A DNA stretch of 37,450 bases from Streptomyces griseorubiginosus (GCF_017614965.1 NZ_WVUG01000052.1:1-37450); one strand, 5' to 3'; shown: positions 16,219-23,524, counted from the stretch's first letter. Program-made: numbers and translations. The notes: a model not told the origin generated them from the letters alone.

Positions 16219-17874
16219 TCATCCCGCTCGTCGGTGCTGTTTGGGACGAGATCGTTTCTCTACGTACATCCGCTCGTCGGCGGACTTCAACACTTCGTCC
16301 GCGGTCATGCCGCAGTGTGCCCATCCGATGCCGAAGCTGGCGCCCACCCGCATGGCCCGCCCGTCGACCCGGATGGGCTGGATGATCTCGTTGCGCAGCC
16401 GTACGGCGAGGTCCTGGGCGTCGGCCCGGCCGAGCCCGTCGGCGAGGACCACGAACTCGTCGCCGCCGAGACGCGCCACGGTGTCACCGTCGCGCACCCC
16501 CCGGGACAGCCGCCGGGCGACCTCGATGAGCACCGCGTCGCCCGCGTTGTGCCCGAACCGGTCGTTGATCGACTTGAAGCCGTCGAGGTCACAGAAGAGC
16601 ACCGCGAGCCCCTTGGTGCCGTCGTCGCGCTCGCCCTCGGGGGCGACGGTGTGCACATGGTGGTCGTAGCCGTCGAACATCTCGGCGCCGCCCGGCCGGA
16701 AGTCGAAGCCGTGGCCGTTCGCGTCGAAGGCGGGGTGGCCGTAGGCCGCGTCCAGGGACTCCAGGGCGCCCGGGTGGGCGGGCCGCTGGCACAGGCGGGA
16801 GGACAGGCGCGAGCGGAGCTCGGCGGAGTTCGGCAGGCCGGTGAGGGAGTCGTGGGAGGCGCGGTGGGCGAGATGCAGCTCGCGGCGCTTGCGCTCCTCT
16901 ATGTCCTCGACGTGGGTGAGCAGGAAGCGGGGGCCGTCGGCGGCGTCCGCGACGACGGAGTTGCGCAGGGAGACCCAGACGTAGGTGCCGTCCCGGCGGC
17001 CGAGGCGCAGCTCCGCGCGCCCGCCCTCGGCGGAGGTCCGCAGCAGGGTGCCTATGTCCTCGGGGTGGACGAGGTCGGAGAAGGAGTAACGGCGCATCGC
17101 GGAGGCGGGGCGGCCCAGCAGCCGGCACAGGGCGTCGTTGGTGCGCAGTATTCGCCCGTGCTGGTCGCCGCCCATCTCGGCGATGGCCATGCCCGAGGGG
17201 GCGTACTCGAAGGCCTGCCGGAAGCTCTCCTCGCTCGCCCTGAGGGCCTGCTGCTCCCTTTCGAGCCTGACCAGTGCACGCTGCATGTTGGCGCGCAGCC
17301 GTGCGTTGCTGATCGCGATCGCGGCCTGGAACGCGTACATCTGGAGCGCTTCGCGTCCCCATGCGCCCGGTCGGCGGCCGTTGCGCGGCCGGTCCACGGA
17401 CAGCACGCCGATCAGCTCGCCGCAGGAGCCGCCCGGCACGCCCGGCGTGTACATGGGCGCGAACAGCCGGTCGGCGGGGTGCCACTCGTCCTCGAAGCGG
17501 GGCGCGGGCCCGTCGGTGTACCACTGCGGGACGTCGTCGTCGTCGAGGACCCAGCCCTCGGTGTGCGGTATGAAGACCAGGTCGCCCCAGTGCTCACCCA
17601 TGGTCAGGCGGCGCTCCCAGGATTCGCGGGAGCCCACCCGGCCGGTGATCAGCGCCTCGGCCGCGGCGTTGCCGGCGAAGGCGGCGACGACGAGGTCGCC
17701 GTCGGGGCGGACCAGGTTGACGCACGCCAGCTCGTAACCGAGGCCGTTGACCACACCGTCGGCGACGGTCTGCAGTGTGTCCGCCAGGCTGCGGGCCGTG
17801 TTCATATCGGCCATGACCTGGTGCAGTTGTCGCAGAGTCGCAAGACGGACGTAGGGCTCCGACTCGGTCTCCAT
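16219..17874 (-). CDS. cdgB: GAF-PAS-GGDEF diguanylate cyclase (CdgB)
   Basis: A 551-residue protein that makes cyclic di-GMP from two GTP. Domains: GAF at about 15-200, PAS at about 215-335 (SFRQAFEYAPSGMAIAEMGG, with a PAC-like end LTHVEDIEERKRRELHLAHRASHD), then GGDEF. The catalytic motif LGGDEFVV has GGDEF at 470-474, and RDGD at 461-464 is an intact inhibitory I-site, so an active, product-inhibited enzyme is expected. An insertion of about 45 residues rich in His, Asp and Gly splits the first part of the GGDEF domain. I start at ATG 17874 because GGGAGGG lies five bases ahead. In Streptomyces, c-di-GMP acts through BldD to delay sporulation; a BldD box and a Crp-like site lie upstream. 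Confidence 0.93.
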   Translation of the reverse strand: METESEPYVRLATLRQLHQVMADMNTARSLADTLQTVADGVVNGLGYELACVNLVRPDGDLVVAAFAGNAAAEALITGRVGSRESWERRLTMGEHWGDLVFIPHTEGWVLDDDDVPQWYTDGPAPRFEDEWHPADRLFAPMYTPGVPGGSCGELIGVLSVDRPRNGRRPGAWGREALQMYAFQAAIAISNARLRANMQRALVRLEREQQALRASEESFRQAFEYAPSGMAIAEMGGDQHGRILRTNDALCRLLGRPASAMRRYSFSDLVHPEDIGTLLRTSAEGGRAELRLGRRDGTYVWVSLRNSVVADAADGPRFLLTHVEDIEERKRRELHLAHRASHDSLTGLPNSAELRSRLSSRLCQRPAHPGALESLDAAYGHPAFDANGHGFDFRPGGAEMFDGYDHHVHTVAPEGERDDGTKGLAVLFCDLDGFKSINDRFGHNAGDAVLIEVARRLSRGVRDGDTVARLGGDEFVVLADGLGRADAQDLAVRLRNEIIQPIRVDGRAMRVGASFGIGWAHCGMTADEVLKSADERMYVEKRSRPKQHRRAG

Positions 17875-17975
17875 ACTCGCCCTCCCCCCGAGACCTCGCA
17901 GCGAATCAAGGGTTCTCATCGGCGTATCGTTCTGGCAGCTTCCCCGCCACTGAATCACAGCGCGCTGCCCACTCG

Positions 17976-17988
17976 GTACACAGGGTCA
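17976..17988 (-). promoter_or_regulatory. Candidate BldD box upstream of cdgB
   Basis: On the minus strand TGACCCTGTGTAC fits the BldD pattern TNACNCWGNGTNA at every fixed position but the last. It lies about 100 bases before the cdgB start. BldD control of cdgB is known in Streptomyces and would close a c-di-GMP feedback loop. Confidence 0.7.
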
Positions 17989-18003
17989 ACAATTCCCGCC
18001 TCT

Positions 18004-18019
18004 TGTGACTCAAGTCACA
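18004..18019. promoter_or_regulatory. Perfect Crp/FNR-type palindrome upstream of cdgB
   Basis: TGTGACTCAAGTCACA has perfect TGTGA and TCACA arms with a 6-base spacer, and its seven outer bases on each side are fully symmetric. This is the classical Crp recognition sequence. It lies about 130 bases upstream of cdgB and 158 bases upstream of the divergent flavin-reductase start. Confidence 0.7.
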
Positions 18020-18163
18020 GCGAAAGATGAACAATTGAGTGGGGTTTCTGCGTTTTTCCTGTGCGTTTACTGGACGCGAACTTTGGTTATGTGGCGAACT
18101 CCGCCGGTGGTCCTAGGTCCGGCCTCGGCCCGACGCCCGATGCGGCCGGCGGCGACGGGAGAT

Positions 18164-18169
18164 TAGCGT
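18164..18169 (+). promoter_or_regulatory. Leaderless-type -10 box of the flavin reductase
   Basis: TAGCGT ends seven bases before GTG 18177, which supports that codon as the start instead of GTG 18243. Confidence 0.45.
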
Positions 18170-18176
18170 TTCGAGC

Positions 18177-18761
18177 GTGCCGAACACATCCCTTGCCACG
18201 TCCCCGATCACTGTCCCGTCGCCCGCCGGGCATGCTGAGGGGGTGAGCAACGACGAGTTCCGCGCCGCCATGTCCCGGCTGGCCGCGGGCGTGGTCCTGG
18301 TGACCGCGCAGGAGCCGCCGCTGGACCCCGACGACCCGTCGGCGCCGGCCGGCGAGGACGTCGGCATGACGGCGACGGCCTTCCTGTCGGTCTCCCTCGA
18401 CCCGCCCCTGGTGCTGGTCAGCCTGCGCACCGGCGCCCGCATGGACGACCTGCTCGAGGAACAGCCCCTGTGGGGGGTCTCGGTCCTCTCCGAGAGCCAG
18501 CGCCACATCGCCGGCCGCTTCGCCATGAAGGGCCGCATCAGCGACCGCCTGCTCTTCGAGGACATCCCGTACGTCCGCGGCAAGGCGACCGGGGCACCCC
18601 TGGTGGGCGGCGCCCTGGCGACCCTGGAGTGCCGCACCGAGCAGCGGGTGATCGCCGGCGACCACACCCTGGTGATCGGCCGCGTCCTGACGGCGGACGT
18701 ACCGAGCGCGGACGGGGGGCCGCTGACGTACTTCCGGGGCCGCTACCGTCAGTTGGGCTGA
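18177..18761 (+). CDS. Flavin reductase-like FMN-binding protein
   Basis: A 194-residue member of the flavin-reductase (split-barrel) family that would reduce FMN or FAD with NAD(P)H, often for a partner monooxygenase. Seen: the opening helix FRAAMSRLAAGVVLVTAQ, then GMTATAFLSVSLDPPLVLVSL, which is the flavin-phosphate site, and SVLSESQRHIAGRFA, followed by the strand IAGDHTLVIGRVL. A stretch of Asp/Pro (PPLDPDDPSAPAGED) interrupts the first hairpin. No monooxygenase is adjacent, so its partner is unknown. GTG 18177 has a -10 box at leaderless distance; GTG 18243, just before the conserved part, is the alternative. Confidence 0.85.
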   Translation: MPNTSLATSPITVPSPAGHAEGVSNDEFRAAMSRLAAGVVLVTAQEPPLDPDDPSAPAGEDVGMTATAFLSVSLDPPLVLVSLRTGARMDDLLEEQPLWGVSVLSESQRHIAGRFAMKGRISDRLLFEDIPYVRGKATGAPLVGGALATLECRTEQRVIAGDHTLVIGRVLTADVPSADGGPLTYFRGRYRQLG

Positions 18762-18805
18762 CCCGCGGCACGCAAAATCCGTGGCACACGCGCGTGGCCC
18801 GCTCC

Positions 18806-18811
18806 TAGGGT
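18806..18811 (+). promoter_or_regulatory. Leaderless-type -10 box
   Basis: TAGGGT stands six bases before the ATG at 18818, with no ribosome site between. Confidence 0.5.
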
Positions 18812-18817
18812 GCGCGC

Positions 18818-19288
18818 ATGACGACGACCGGCCCCCGCCTCGAACAGATCACCACCGCCAACCTGGAGACCGCCCTCACCGTCCACGTCCGGCCCGACCA
18901 GGAGCACGCGGTCGCGCCGGTCGCCCATTCCCTCGCCGAGGCCTACGTCCGTCCCCCGGACGTCGCCTGGCCCCGGCTGATCGTCGACGGTGACCGGGCC
19001 GTCGGCTTCCTGATGGCCTTCTTCGACATCGACTGGAACCAGGACGGCACGCTCTTCCGCTCGGGGCTGTGGCGGCTGAACATCGCGGCCGGTGAACAGG
19101 GGCGCGGATACGGGCGGTTCGCGGTCGCGTCGGTGGCAGAGGAGATCCGCCGCCGGGGCGGGAAACAGTGCTATGTCACATGGCACCCCGGCCCCGACGG
19201 CCCGGAGGGCTTCTACCTGGGCCTCGGCTTCCGCACCACGGGCGAGACGAGCGGTGGTCAGACCGTCGGTGTGCTGGATCTCACCTAG
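18818..19288 (+). CDS. GNAT family N-acetyltransferase
   Basis: A 156-residue acetyltransferase. Seen: strand PRLIVDGDRAVGFLMAFFDID, the linker WRLNIAAGEQGRGYGRFAVASV holding the acetyl-CoA loop QGRGYG (about residues 93-98), and FYLGLGFRTTGE, the usual GNAT motif B with Tyr. The N-terminal helix and DVAWPRLIVDG segment resemble the spermidine/diamine acetyltransferase branch, but this is a weak hint. It ends tail to tail with the sigma factor, sharing 8 bases. Confidence 0.85.
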   Translation: MTTTGPRLEQITTANLETALTVHVRPDQEHAVAPVAHSLAEAYVRPPDVAWPRLIVDGDRAVGFLMAFFDIDWNQDGTLFRSGLWRLNIAAGEQGRGYGRFAVASVAEEIRRRGGKQCYVTWHPGPDGPEGFYLGLGFRTTGETSGGQTVGVLDLT

Positions 19289-20192
19289 GGCCCTCTTCCA
19301 CGAGCTCTACGTCCTGCTCGGCCACGCGCGCGTGGTCCGTCACGATCTCGATCACCGCGATCCGGTCCCGTACGAACGTGAAGGCGAGCGTACGGTCCAG
19401 CTCCCCCTCCACGTACACCGCGAGGCCCGTACGGCCGCCGATCAGGGCGGGGCGGGCCAAGTAGCCGAAGTGCCGGAAGCTGGAGGCGCCCCTGGCCACC
19501 GCGACCGCGCCGGTGGTCACACCCACCTCGGTGCGGGCGACGACGTCCGGGTCCAGCAGCTCCACCAGCGCCTCGAAGTTCCCCTCCCGCGCGGCCGCCA
19601 GGAAGGCGTTCACGACCCTCCGCTGCCGTACCCGGTCGGTGTCCGGAGCCTGCGCCCCCTGCACCCGCCGACGCGCCCGGCTGGCCAGCTGCCGCGCCGC
19701 CACGGGGCTGCGCCCGACGATGTCCGCGACCTCCTCGTAGGACACCGCGAAGAGGTCGTGCAGCACGAACGCCAGCCGCTCCGCGGGCGTCAGCGTCTCC
19801 AGGACGACCAGCAGCGCGACCCCCACGGAGTCCGCGAGCAGCGCGTCCCGCTCGGGGTCGGCGGCGGAGACCTCCGCCACGCGCGCGTGCGTCTCCAGCG
19901 GCTCCTCCGCGCGGGACTTGCGCGAGCGCAGCATGTCCAGGCAGACCCGGCCCACCACGGTCGTCAGCCAGCCGCCGAGGTTGTCCACCCGCCCGGCGTC
20001 GGTACGGCTCAGCCGGAACCAGGCCTCCTGCACCGCGTCGTCGGCCTCGGCGGCCGACCCGAGCATGCGGTAGGCGACGGCCCGCAGATGGCTCCGGTGG
20101 GATTCGAAGCGCCGGGCGAGGAATTCATTCCCGTCCGCATTACCGGCCTCGGCATTACGGGCCGCCCCTGCGGGAAATTCGCTGGCGTCCAT
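19281..20192 (-). CDS. ECF sigma factor with C-terminal NTF2/SnoaL-like domain
   Basis: A 303-residue sigma factor with two sigma regions and a regulatory tail. Region 2 is SHLRAVAYRMLGSAAEADDAVQEAWFRL plus GGWLTTVVGRVCLDMLRSRKSR, the -10-binding helix. Region 4 is TLTPAERLAFVLHDLFAVSYEEVADIVGRSP followed by ARQLASRARRRVQ, the -35-binding HTH. From about residue 190 an NTF2-like domain follows (VVNAFLAAAREGNFEALVELLDPDVVA). Such tails replace a separate anti-sigma factor and sense an unknown signal. The WLPEP linker motif of ECF41 proteins is not visible, so I place it only in the wider SigJ-like group. ATG 20192 has GAGGAG eight bases upstream; an in-frame GTG lies at 20201. Confidence 0.9.
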   Translation of the reverse strand: MDASEFPAGAARNAEAGNADGNEFLARRFESHRSHLRAVAYRMLGSAAEADDAVQEAWFRLSRTDAGRVDNLGGWLTTVVGRVCLDMLRSRKSRAEEPLETHARVAEVSAADPERDALLADSVGVALLVVLETLTPAERLAFVLHDLFAVSYEEVADIVGRSPVAARQLASRARRRVQGAQAPDTDRVRQRRVVNAFLAAAREGNFEALVELLDPDVVARTEVGVTTGAVAVARGASSFRHFGYLARPALIGGRTGLAVYVEGELDRTLAFTFVRDRIAVIEIVTDHARVAEQDVELVEEGPR

Positions 20193-20305
20193 ACTCGTCA
20201 CTCCTCACACCCCGGTCCGCTGTCGACGACATGACGAACGGAGGGGCCCGTATGTGACAGAGGACGTTCTACGAATGCGCCAAGCGTGCTTTTCCCGCCC
20301 GGGGC

Positions 20306-20737
20306 CTATCCCCAGTCCCGGCCGGACCGCCCCCGCTTCGTCTCGGACCGCTGCTTCTTCTCCCGCAGCCTCCGCTCGTTGATCCCGCGCGGAATCCGGG
20401 TGGGCCGGCGCGGCTTCGGCGGCGGCGCGCTCGCCTCGGCGAGCAGGGCGGCCAGCCGTACGGCGGCGGTCTCACGGTTGCGCCACTGCGAGCGATGCTC
20501 GGACGCGCGTACGACGACCACGCCGCCGTCGACCAGGCGGCCGGCCAGCCGCTCCAGCGCCCGCGCCTTCCACACCCCGGGCAGCGCCTCGGTGTTGGCC
20601 AGGTCGAAGCGCAGCTCCACCTGGGAGTCACTGGTGTTGACGTGCTGGCCTCCCGGCCCCGACGACCGCGAGAAACGCCACATGAGCTCGGCCTCGGGAA
20701 GCGAGACGGAGCCGCGGATGAGGTAGGGACCGGACAT
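20306..20737 (-). CDS. arfB: Peptidyl-tRNA hydrolase ArfB (ribosome rescue)
   Basis: A 143-residue release-factor-like protein that frees ribosomes stalled without a stop codon. Seen: the catalytic GGQ in SRSSGPGGQHVNTSDSQVEL (residues 29-31), then a basic linker and the tail RRLREKKQRSETKRGRSGR, which would lie in the empty mRNA channel. No stop-codon-reading domain is present, which separates it from RF1/RF2. Length (about 140) fits ArfB/YaeJ. I use ATG 20737; a GTG at 20767 would add ten residues not typical of the family. Confidence 0.92.
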   Translation of the reverse strand: MSGPYLIRGSVSLPEAELMWRFSRSSGPGGQHVNTSDSQVELRFDLANTEALPGVWKARALERLAGRLVDGGVVVVRASEHRSQWRNRETAAVRLAALLAEASAPPPKPRRPTRIPRGINERRLREKKQRSETKRGRSGRDWG

Positions 20738-20921
20738 GTCCCCTATGGTCGCGCGTCTGACCGGCACACGTCACGCGATTAACGTTCACCCGAAGTTCGG
20801 TAAAGAAAGTAAAGAGAGCTGGAACCTTCCGTACCCCTCGTGGCGTTCATACGGGTAGCTGTAGCTTCAAGCCCGTACGCGGTACCGCGCCGTACGCACA
20901 CGAGGGAAAGGACTCCCAACC

Positions 20922-21497
20922 ATGGCTGTAAGCCTGTCCAAGGGTGGCAACGTCTCGCTCACCAAGGAGGCTCCGGGCCTGACCGCCGTCACCGTGGGCC
21001 TCGGCTGGGACGTCCGCACCACCACCGGCACGGACTTCGACCTCGACGCCTCCGCCATCGCGGTCAACGCGCAGGGCAAGGTCTACTCGGACGCCCACTT
21101 CGTCTTCTTCAACAACAAGCAGACCCCGGACAACACCATCGTCCACACCGGCGACAACCGCACGGGCGAGGGCGAGGGCGACGACGAGGCGATCAACGTC
21201 AACCTGGCGGCCCTCCCGGCCGACATCGACAAGATCGTCTTCCCCGTCTCCATCTACGACGCGGAGACCCGCTCGCAGAACTTCGGCCAGGTCCGCAACG
21301 CCTACATCCGCATCGTCAACCAGGCCGGCGGCGCCGAGATCGCCCGCTACGACCTCTCCGAGGACGCGGCCACGGAGACGGCGATGGTCTTCGGCGAGCT
21401 GTACCGCAACGGCGCGGAGTGGAAGTTCCGCGCGGTCGGCCAGGGCTACGCGTCCGGCCTGGTCGGCATCGCCCAGGACTTCGGCGTCAACGTCTGA
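20922..21497 (+). CDS. terD: TerD-family Ca2+-binding stress protein
   Basis: A 191-residue TerD-type protein. Seen: [20 protein letters not shown], the [21 protein letters not shown] strand with Asp residues that form one calcium site, [33 protein letters not shown] with a second acidic loop, and the [19 protein letters not shown] end. TerD proteins are linked to tellurite and oxidative stress tolerance and to development in Streptomyces; the biochemical job is not settled. No terA, terB, terC or terZ gene is adjacent. AAGGA lies 10 bases before the ATG. A GGAAC at 20821 with GTT 19 bases on resembles an ECF promoter, but the spacing is off. Confidence 0.93.
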   Translation: MAVSLSKGGNVSLTKEAPGLTAVTVGLGWDVRTTTGTDFDLDASAIAVNAQGKVYSDAHFVFFNNKQTPDNTIVHTGDNRTGEGEGDDEAINVNLAALPADIDKIVFPVSIYDAETRSQNFGQVRNAYIRIVNQAGGAEIARYDLSEDAATETAMVFGELYRNGAEWKFRAVGQGYASGLVGIAQDFGVNV

Positions 21498-21558
21498 CGC
21501 ACGCTGCGCTGAGCGGGAGCCCCTTGGCTGCGGTTCGCCGCGGCCGGGGGCTCCGGCG

Positions 21559-21762
21559 TCACGCCTGGGACACGAAGGCGGTCCAGGTGGTGGGGGTGAA
21601 GGTCAGTCGGGGGCCCGTGGTGTTCTGCTTGGAGTCGCGGACGTGGATCGTGCGGGGTGCTATGGCGATCTCGACGCAGGAGTTGCCGTCATTGCCGCTG
21701 CTGTAGCTGCTTTTGAACCACGCCAGTTCAGGGGCGTCCTCGGCAGCGGGCTTGCGGATCAT
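21559..21762 (-). CDS. DUF397 small protein, partner of the XRE regulator
   Basis: A 67-residue protein with the DUF397 pattern: WFKSSYSSGNDGNSCVEIA, then HVRDSKQNTTGPRLTF and a closing W-x-x-F. Its ATG overlaps the upstream XRE stop by four bases (ATGA), so the two are made together. In Streptomyces such pairs occur in whiJ-like loci, where the small protein is thought to control the DNA-binding partner; toxin-antitoxin behaviour has also been proposed. Function here is inferred from the pairing. Confidence 0.9.
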   Translation of the reverse strand: MIRKPAAEDAPELAWFKSSYSSGNDGNSCVEIAIAPRTIHVRDSKQNTTGPRLTFTPTTWTAFVSQA

Positions 21763-22628
21763 GTTTCTCCCAGCAGTTGCTCGATGCGGGCCAATGACTC
21801 CCCTGGTGAGAGAGCCTGCGCCCGGATGGTGCCATACCGCAGCTCAAGGATGCGCAGCTGTTTCGGGTCTGATGTCGGGCGGCCGTTGAACGCGCCGTCG
21901 GAGCGCCCCACGGCCGTACCGTCCGGGAACTTCAGCACCTCGATCGTCCCGTCCAAGCCGGAATGAACCTCGCAGTTCAACGGCATCACCTGAAGTACGA
22001 CGTTGTGCAACCGGCCGACTTCAAGCAGGTGTTCGAGCTGCCGTCGCCACACCATTGTGCCTCCGATAGGACGCCGTAGCGCCGCTTCTTCCAGCACGAA
22101 GTGGATCGACGGAGCCGGATCGCGTTCGAAGACGGATTGCCGAGCCAAGCGAGCCGTGACCATGCGTTCCACATCGTCCGGCGAGTAGGGCGGCTGAGCC
22201 GCTGAGATCACCGCCCTGGCGTGATCCGGCGTTTGCAACAACCCATGCACGCTGTTGCACTCATACACGCCGATCTCGACCGCCATGGCCTCCAGCTTCC
22301 CCAGCTCCCGAACCTTCTTCGGGTACCGGACCTTCTTCACGTCCTCCCAGGTCGCCGAGATCAGCCCACCCGCGCCCAGCACCTCGTCCGCCCTGTCCAG
22401 ATACTCCTGTCGGGGAATCCGCTTGCCGCCCTCGATCTTGTAGACGAGATCCTCGCCGTACCCCACCGCCGTCCCGAAGTCGGCGGCGCGCATGCCGACC
22501 GCCTCCCGGCGCAGCTTGATCTGGCGCCCGACGGTCGCGATGACGGCGACACCCCACTCGTCGTCCGGGTCCACCTCCCAACCCGGCTCGTCCGCCTCGG
22601 TCTTGAGCCGCCCCGTGTCCACCGACAT
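21759..22628 (-). CDS. XRE-type regulator with DUF5753 domain
   Basis: A 289-residue protein. An N-terminal helix-turn-helix spans about residues 25-90 (IATVGRQIKLRREAVGMRAADFGTAVGYGEDLVYKIEGGKRIP), followed by the DUF5753 region (YECNSVHGLLQTPDHARAVI, ARLARQSVFERDPAPSIHFVLEEAALRRPIG, LHNVVLQVMPLNCEVHSGLDG). This is the WhiJ-like class found many times in each Streptomyces genome. GGAGGGG lies six bases before ATG 22628. It shares an upstream region with the divergent ATPase gene; four CGGACA direct repeats there are a plausible autoregulatory site. Confidence 0.93.
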   Translation of the reverse strand: MSVDTGRLKTEADEPGWEVDPDDEWGVAVIATVGRQIKLRREAVGMRAADFGTAVGYGEDLVYKIEGGKRIPRQEYLDRADEVLGAGGLISATWEDVKKVRYPKKVRELGKLEAMAVEIGVYECNSVHGLLQTPDHARAVISAAQPPYSPDDVERMVTARLARQSVFERDPAPSIHFVLEEAALRRPIGGTMVWRRQLEHLLEVGRLHNVVLQVMPLNCEVHSGLDGTIEVLKFPDGTAVGRSDGAFNGRPTSDPKQLRILELRYGTIRAQALSPGESLARIEQLLGET

Positions 22629-22682
22629 TCCGCACCCCTCCGCCACATCGCCGCCTCCCGACGCCCTACCCCTACAACCGCC

Positions 22683-22719
22683 GCGGACAGCCCGGACACC
22701 ACCGGACAAGCTCCGGACA
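22683..22719. promoter_or_regulatory. Four CGGACA direct repeats in the XRE/ATPase divergent promoter
   Basis: GCGGACA at 22683-22689 and CCGGACA at 22692-22698, 22702-22708 and 22713-22719 repeat every 9-11 bases, about one DNA turn, so all face the same side. They lie 55-91 bases from the XRE start. This is a likely operator of the XRE regulator. Confidence 0.55.
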
Positions 22720-22763
22720 GTCACCGTACGCAACGGCGTCGTCACTGTTCACGGTAGGCGCAC

Positions 22764-23192
22764 ATGGCCACGCTGAGTGACGTGAATCAGCAAACCGCCA
22801 CCCCCGTCCGCAGTTTCAGCGTCCTGCTGTCCCCCACCCCACGCGGAGCGCGCCTGGCCCGGCTGCTGGCAACGGAACAACTGCGCGCCTGGGGGCTCCC
22901 GTTGGACCCGGCGGCACTGATCGTCGCCGAACTCGCCAACAACGCCGCCACTCACGGCCGTGTACCCGGCCGGAACTTCCAACTCCTGCTCTACGTCGTC
23001 GGCGCCACCCTGCGTATCGAGGTCACGGACACCCGGGGCGACCGCATGCCCCGCCGGCAAGCACTCGCTCCCGATGGCGAGTCCGGCCGGGGCCTGCTCC
23101 TCGTGGACGCTCTCGCCGAGCGCTGGGGAGTGACCCGGGACCGACCGCCTCGTAAAACGGTCTGGGCGGAGTGCGCTGCGCACCGTACGTGA
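22764..23192 (+). CDS. RsbW-like HATPase (anti-sigma-type) of the XRE/DUF397 triad
   Basis: A 142-residue single-domain GHKL ATPase. Seen: the N box LIVAELANNAATHG (about 53-66), VTDTRGD as the G1 box, and GRGLLLVDALAERWG as the G2 box. There is no histidine-kinase dimer domain, so it is of the anti-sigma/switch-kinase kind. It is divergent from the XRE-DUF397 pair, the arrangement seen in whiJ-like loci. Its target, a sigma factor, an anti-sigma antagonist or the DUF397 protein, is unknown. Confidence 0.9.
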   Translation: MATLSDVNQQTATPVRSFSVLLSPTPRGARLARLLATEQLRAWGLPLDPAALIVAELANNAATHGRVPGRNFQLLLYVVGATLRIEVTDTRGDRMPRRQALAPDGESGRGLLLVDALAERWGVTRDRPPRKTVWAECAAHRT

Positions 23193-23223
23193 ACGAATCG
23201 TCACGGCAGGTGAGTTCAGCAGG

Positions 23224-23229
23224 TAAGAT
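23224..23229 (+). promoter_or_regulatory. Candidate -10 box of the structured transcript
   Basis: TAAGAT lies six bases before GTG 23236. A transcript starting about there would open directly with the 9-bp hairpin at 23238-23258. No clear -35 is visible. Confidence 0.45.
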
Positions 23230-23237
23230 CGACCCGT

Positions 23238-23353
23238 GACGCACCCGATGGGTGCGTCCTCCCTTCCCTCCGGGCCCCACCTCTTCGGGGCCCGGCCCGA
23301 CGAGAGCGGTCCCGGGACCGTGCAGTGGCCGCCTCACGTCGAAGGGAGGACGC
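23238..23353 (+). promoter_or_regulatory. Structured leader with two mutually exclusive helices
   Basis: Helix 1: GACGCACCC (23238-23246) with GGGTGCGTC (23250-23258), 9 bp with a 3-base loop. Helix 2: GCGTCCTCCCTTC (23254-23266) with GAAGGGAGGACGC (23341-23353), 13 bp, perfect. Both need GCGTC at 23254-23258, so only one can form. Helix 2 encloses CGGGCCCC/GGGGCCCG (23271-23294) and the palindrome CGGTCCCGGGACCG (23307-23320), giving a multibranch shape, and it buries the GGGAGG ribosome site of the following short ORF. This is the layout of a translational RNA switch. It matches no class I know. Confidence 0.55.
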
Positions 23354-23359
23354 CCCCTG

Positions 23360-23473
23360 ATGGGCGGTCACGAGGAGCAGAAACCGACTATCGCCATGCG
23401 GCTGATCCGACTCCTGCCGGAGCGGGCAGCGAAGTGCGCGAGGAGGTGGCTGCTCTGGTGGCTCAGCAGGTAG
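23360..23473 (+). CDS. Short cationic Trp-rich ORF (37 aa), unknown
   Basis: ATG 23360 opens 37 codons ending at TAG 23471-23473. GGAGG lies about ten bases upstream, inside the 3' arm of the 13-bp leader helix. Third positions are about 86% G/C (32 of 37), well above the overlapping frame from 23236 (roughly 70%), which argues for real coding. The peptide starts MGGHEEQKPTIAM and continues with an amphipathic, Arg- and Leu-rich helix (RLIRLLPERAAKCARRWLLW) with three Trp and one Cys near the end. This could be a small membrane-active or regulatory peptide. An inner ATG would give 25 residues. The last 17 bases belong to repeat copy A. I recognise no family. Confidence 0.45.
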   Translation: MGGHEEQKPTIAMRLIRLLPERAAKCARRWLLWWLSR

Positions 23474-23524
23474 CCGGATATCCCCACAGGTCCTGGGGAC
23501 ATCCGACAGGCTCCTGATGAGCCG
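23457..23524 (+). repeat. 68-base hairpin element, copy A
   Basis: It matches copy B (23570-23637) at 62 of 68 positions. As RNA it folds into an outer stem GGCTCAGCAGG/CCTGATGAGCC (23460-23470 with 23513-23523, one mismatch) and an inner stem GGAT-TCCCC/GGGGA-ATCC (23476-23485 with 23495-23504). The element overlaps the end of the short ORF. Confidence 0.85.

Noticed and set aside
20821..20847. ECF-type promoter (GGAAC ... GTT) upstream of terD
   Set aside because: Spacer is 19 bases and the -10 part is only three bases; not strong enough to assign a sigma factor.
23236..23517. 93-codon frame from the GTG behind TAAGAT
   Set aside because: Third positions are only about 70% G/C, well under its neighbours, and it runs through both competing helices. 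A leaderless reading remains possible but is weaker than the 37-codon ORF.
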